From Mogibacterium sp. (GTDB lineage Bacteria > Bacillota > Clostridia > Peptostreptococcales > Anaerovoracaceae), in contig JAFWGQ010000071.1 of the NCBI GenBank assembly GCA_017512365.1, positions 1 to 64,000 of the forward strand: a DNA stretch of 64,000 nucleotides, given 5' to 3'. Shown here one piece after another: positions 63,798-64,000 of the stretch. Below the pieces are notes generated by a model that made no database searches, was not told where the DNA came from, and saw nothing but the letters and a program-made list of their open reading frames with translations. Position 1 is the first letter of the stretch, and the number at the start of each line of letters is the position of its first letter. The position numbers and the translations under genes are program-made.

Positions 63798-64000
63798 ATG
63801 TTGTTAACTGTATTCCTGGCAATTGTAATATGTGCAGCGGTAACAATGATGCTGCTTGCAGCAGTAGCATTCATACAGAAGAAAGAATTCTTTTCGTCTG
63901 CCCCTAAGGAAGCGCAGGAAGCAATACTTCCGAGAGAGCAGGAGTTGTTTTACGGCGCAAGAGCAATTGGATGGACGCTAATGGTATTTAGTCTCCTGAT
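63798..64000 (+). CDS. Membrane protein, 3' end cut by window edge
   Basis: ATG 63798 behind GAAAGGTGAAAC, seven bases after the hydrolase stop; open to the window end (67 full codons). It starts MLLTVFLAIVICAAVTMMLL with one membrane helix (1-26), a polar loop (QKKEFFSSAPKEAQEAILP) and the start of a second helix (GWTLMVFSLL). No family recognised. It continues the cluster operon. Confidence 0.7.
   Translation, partial: MLLTVFLAIVICAAVTMMLLAAVAFIQKKEFFSSAPKEAQEAILPREQELFYGARAIGWTLMVFSLL

Overview
The window looks like the chromosome of a strictly anaerobic Firmicute of the class Clostridia with fairly high GC. Signs are a complete rnfCDGEAB operon, families typical of gut and oral Clostridia (DUF4300, DUF5688, DUF4250, DUF6110, UPF0182), a clostridial-type tmRNA and strong Shine-Dalgarno sites. 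A member of the Anaerovoracaceae (Family XIII) is my best guess, but that is inference from gene content and base composition only.

Bases 1-39250 are mostly core chromosome. In order they hold a partial DUF4300 gene, tRNA-Lys, a zinc-ribbon membrane protein, UPF0182, an enlarged glutamine synthetase, serS, a PLP decarboxylase, the Rnf complex, adenine deaminase, a flavodoxin/LtrA/BMP group, smpB-lepB-rluA, nicotinate phosphoribosyltransferase, an EamA transporter, an HD protein, pyruvate kinase and several secreted proteins. Unusual items here are a mobile-looking palindrome found upstream of the glutamine synthetase gene and inside the rluA-type gene, a repeat array after serS, an NlpC/P60 protein without the catalytic Cys, and an amino-acid ABC transporter operon collapsed by an internal deletion.

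The tmRNA gene (39257-39611) opens an accessory stretch. Bases 39612-45700 look like an eroded integrative element: ParA, ParB, small unknown proteins, a thioester/SpaA-type adhesin and a fragment of an RNA 2'-phosphotransferase gene. No integrase, relaxase or transfer gene is visible, and the adhesin is fused to the kptA fragment at a recombination scar.

From 45745 to the right edge lies the most interesting part, a multi-operon cluster that I cannot match to a described system. It holds four SAM methyltransferase domains in its left half plus a fifth further right, five copies of the Cys-rich L-2-amino-thiazoline-4-carboxylate (ATC) hydrolase motif in four proteins, three alpha/beta hydrolase domains, a TetR regulator, a heterodimeric ABC transporter pair of the kind related to siderophore-handling YbtPQ/IrtAB, a heavy-metal P-type ATPase with DUF6110 and a tiny 25-residue protein, an anchored HMA (GMxCxxC) protein and a ZIP metal transporter. 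Two operons start with the same terminator-promoter-operator module, and the palindrome GTTAG-N6-CTAAC also lies beside the tetR promoter, so the cluster is probably one TetR regulon. The content points to metal handling joined to methylation and hydrolysis of a small molecule or metallophore; the substrate is unknown.
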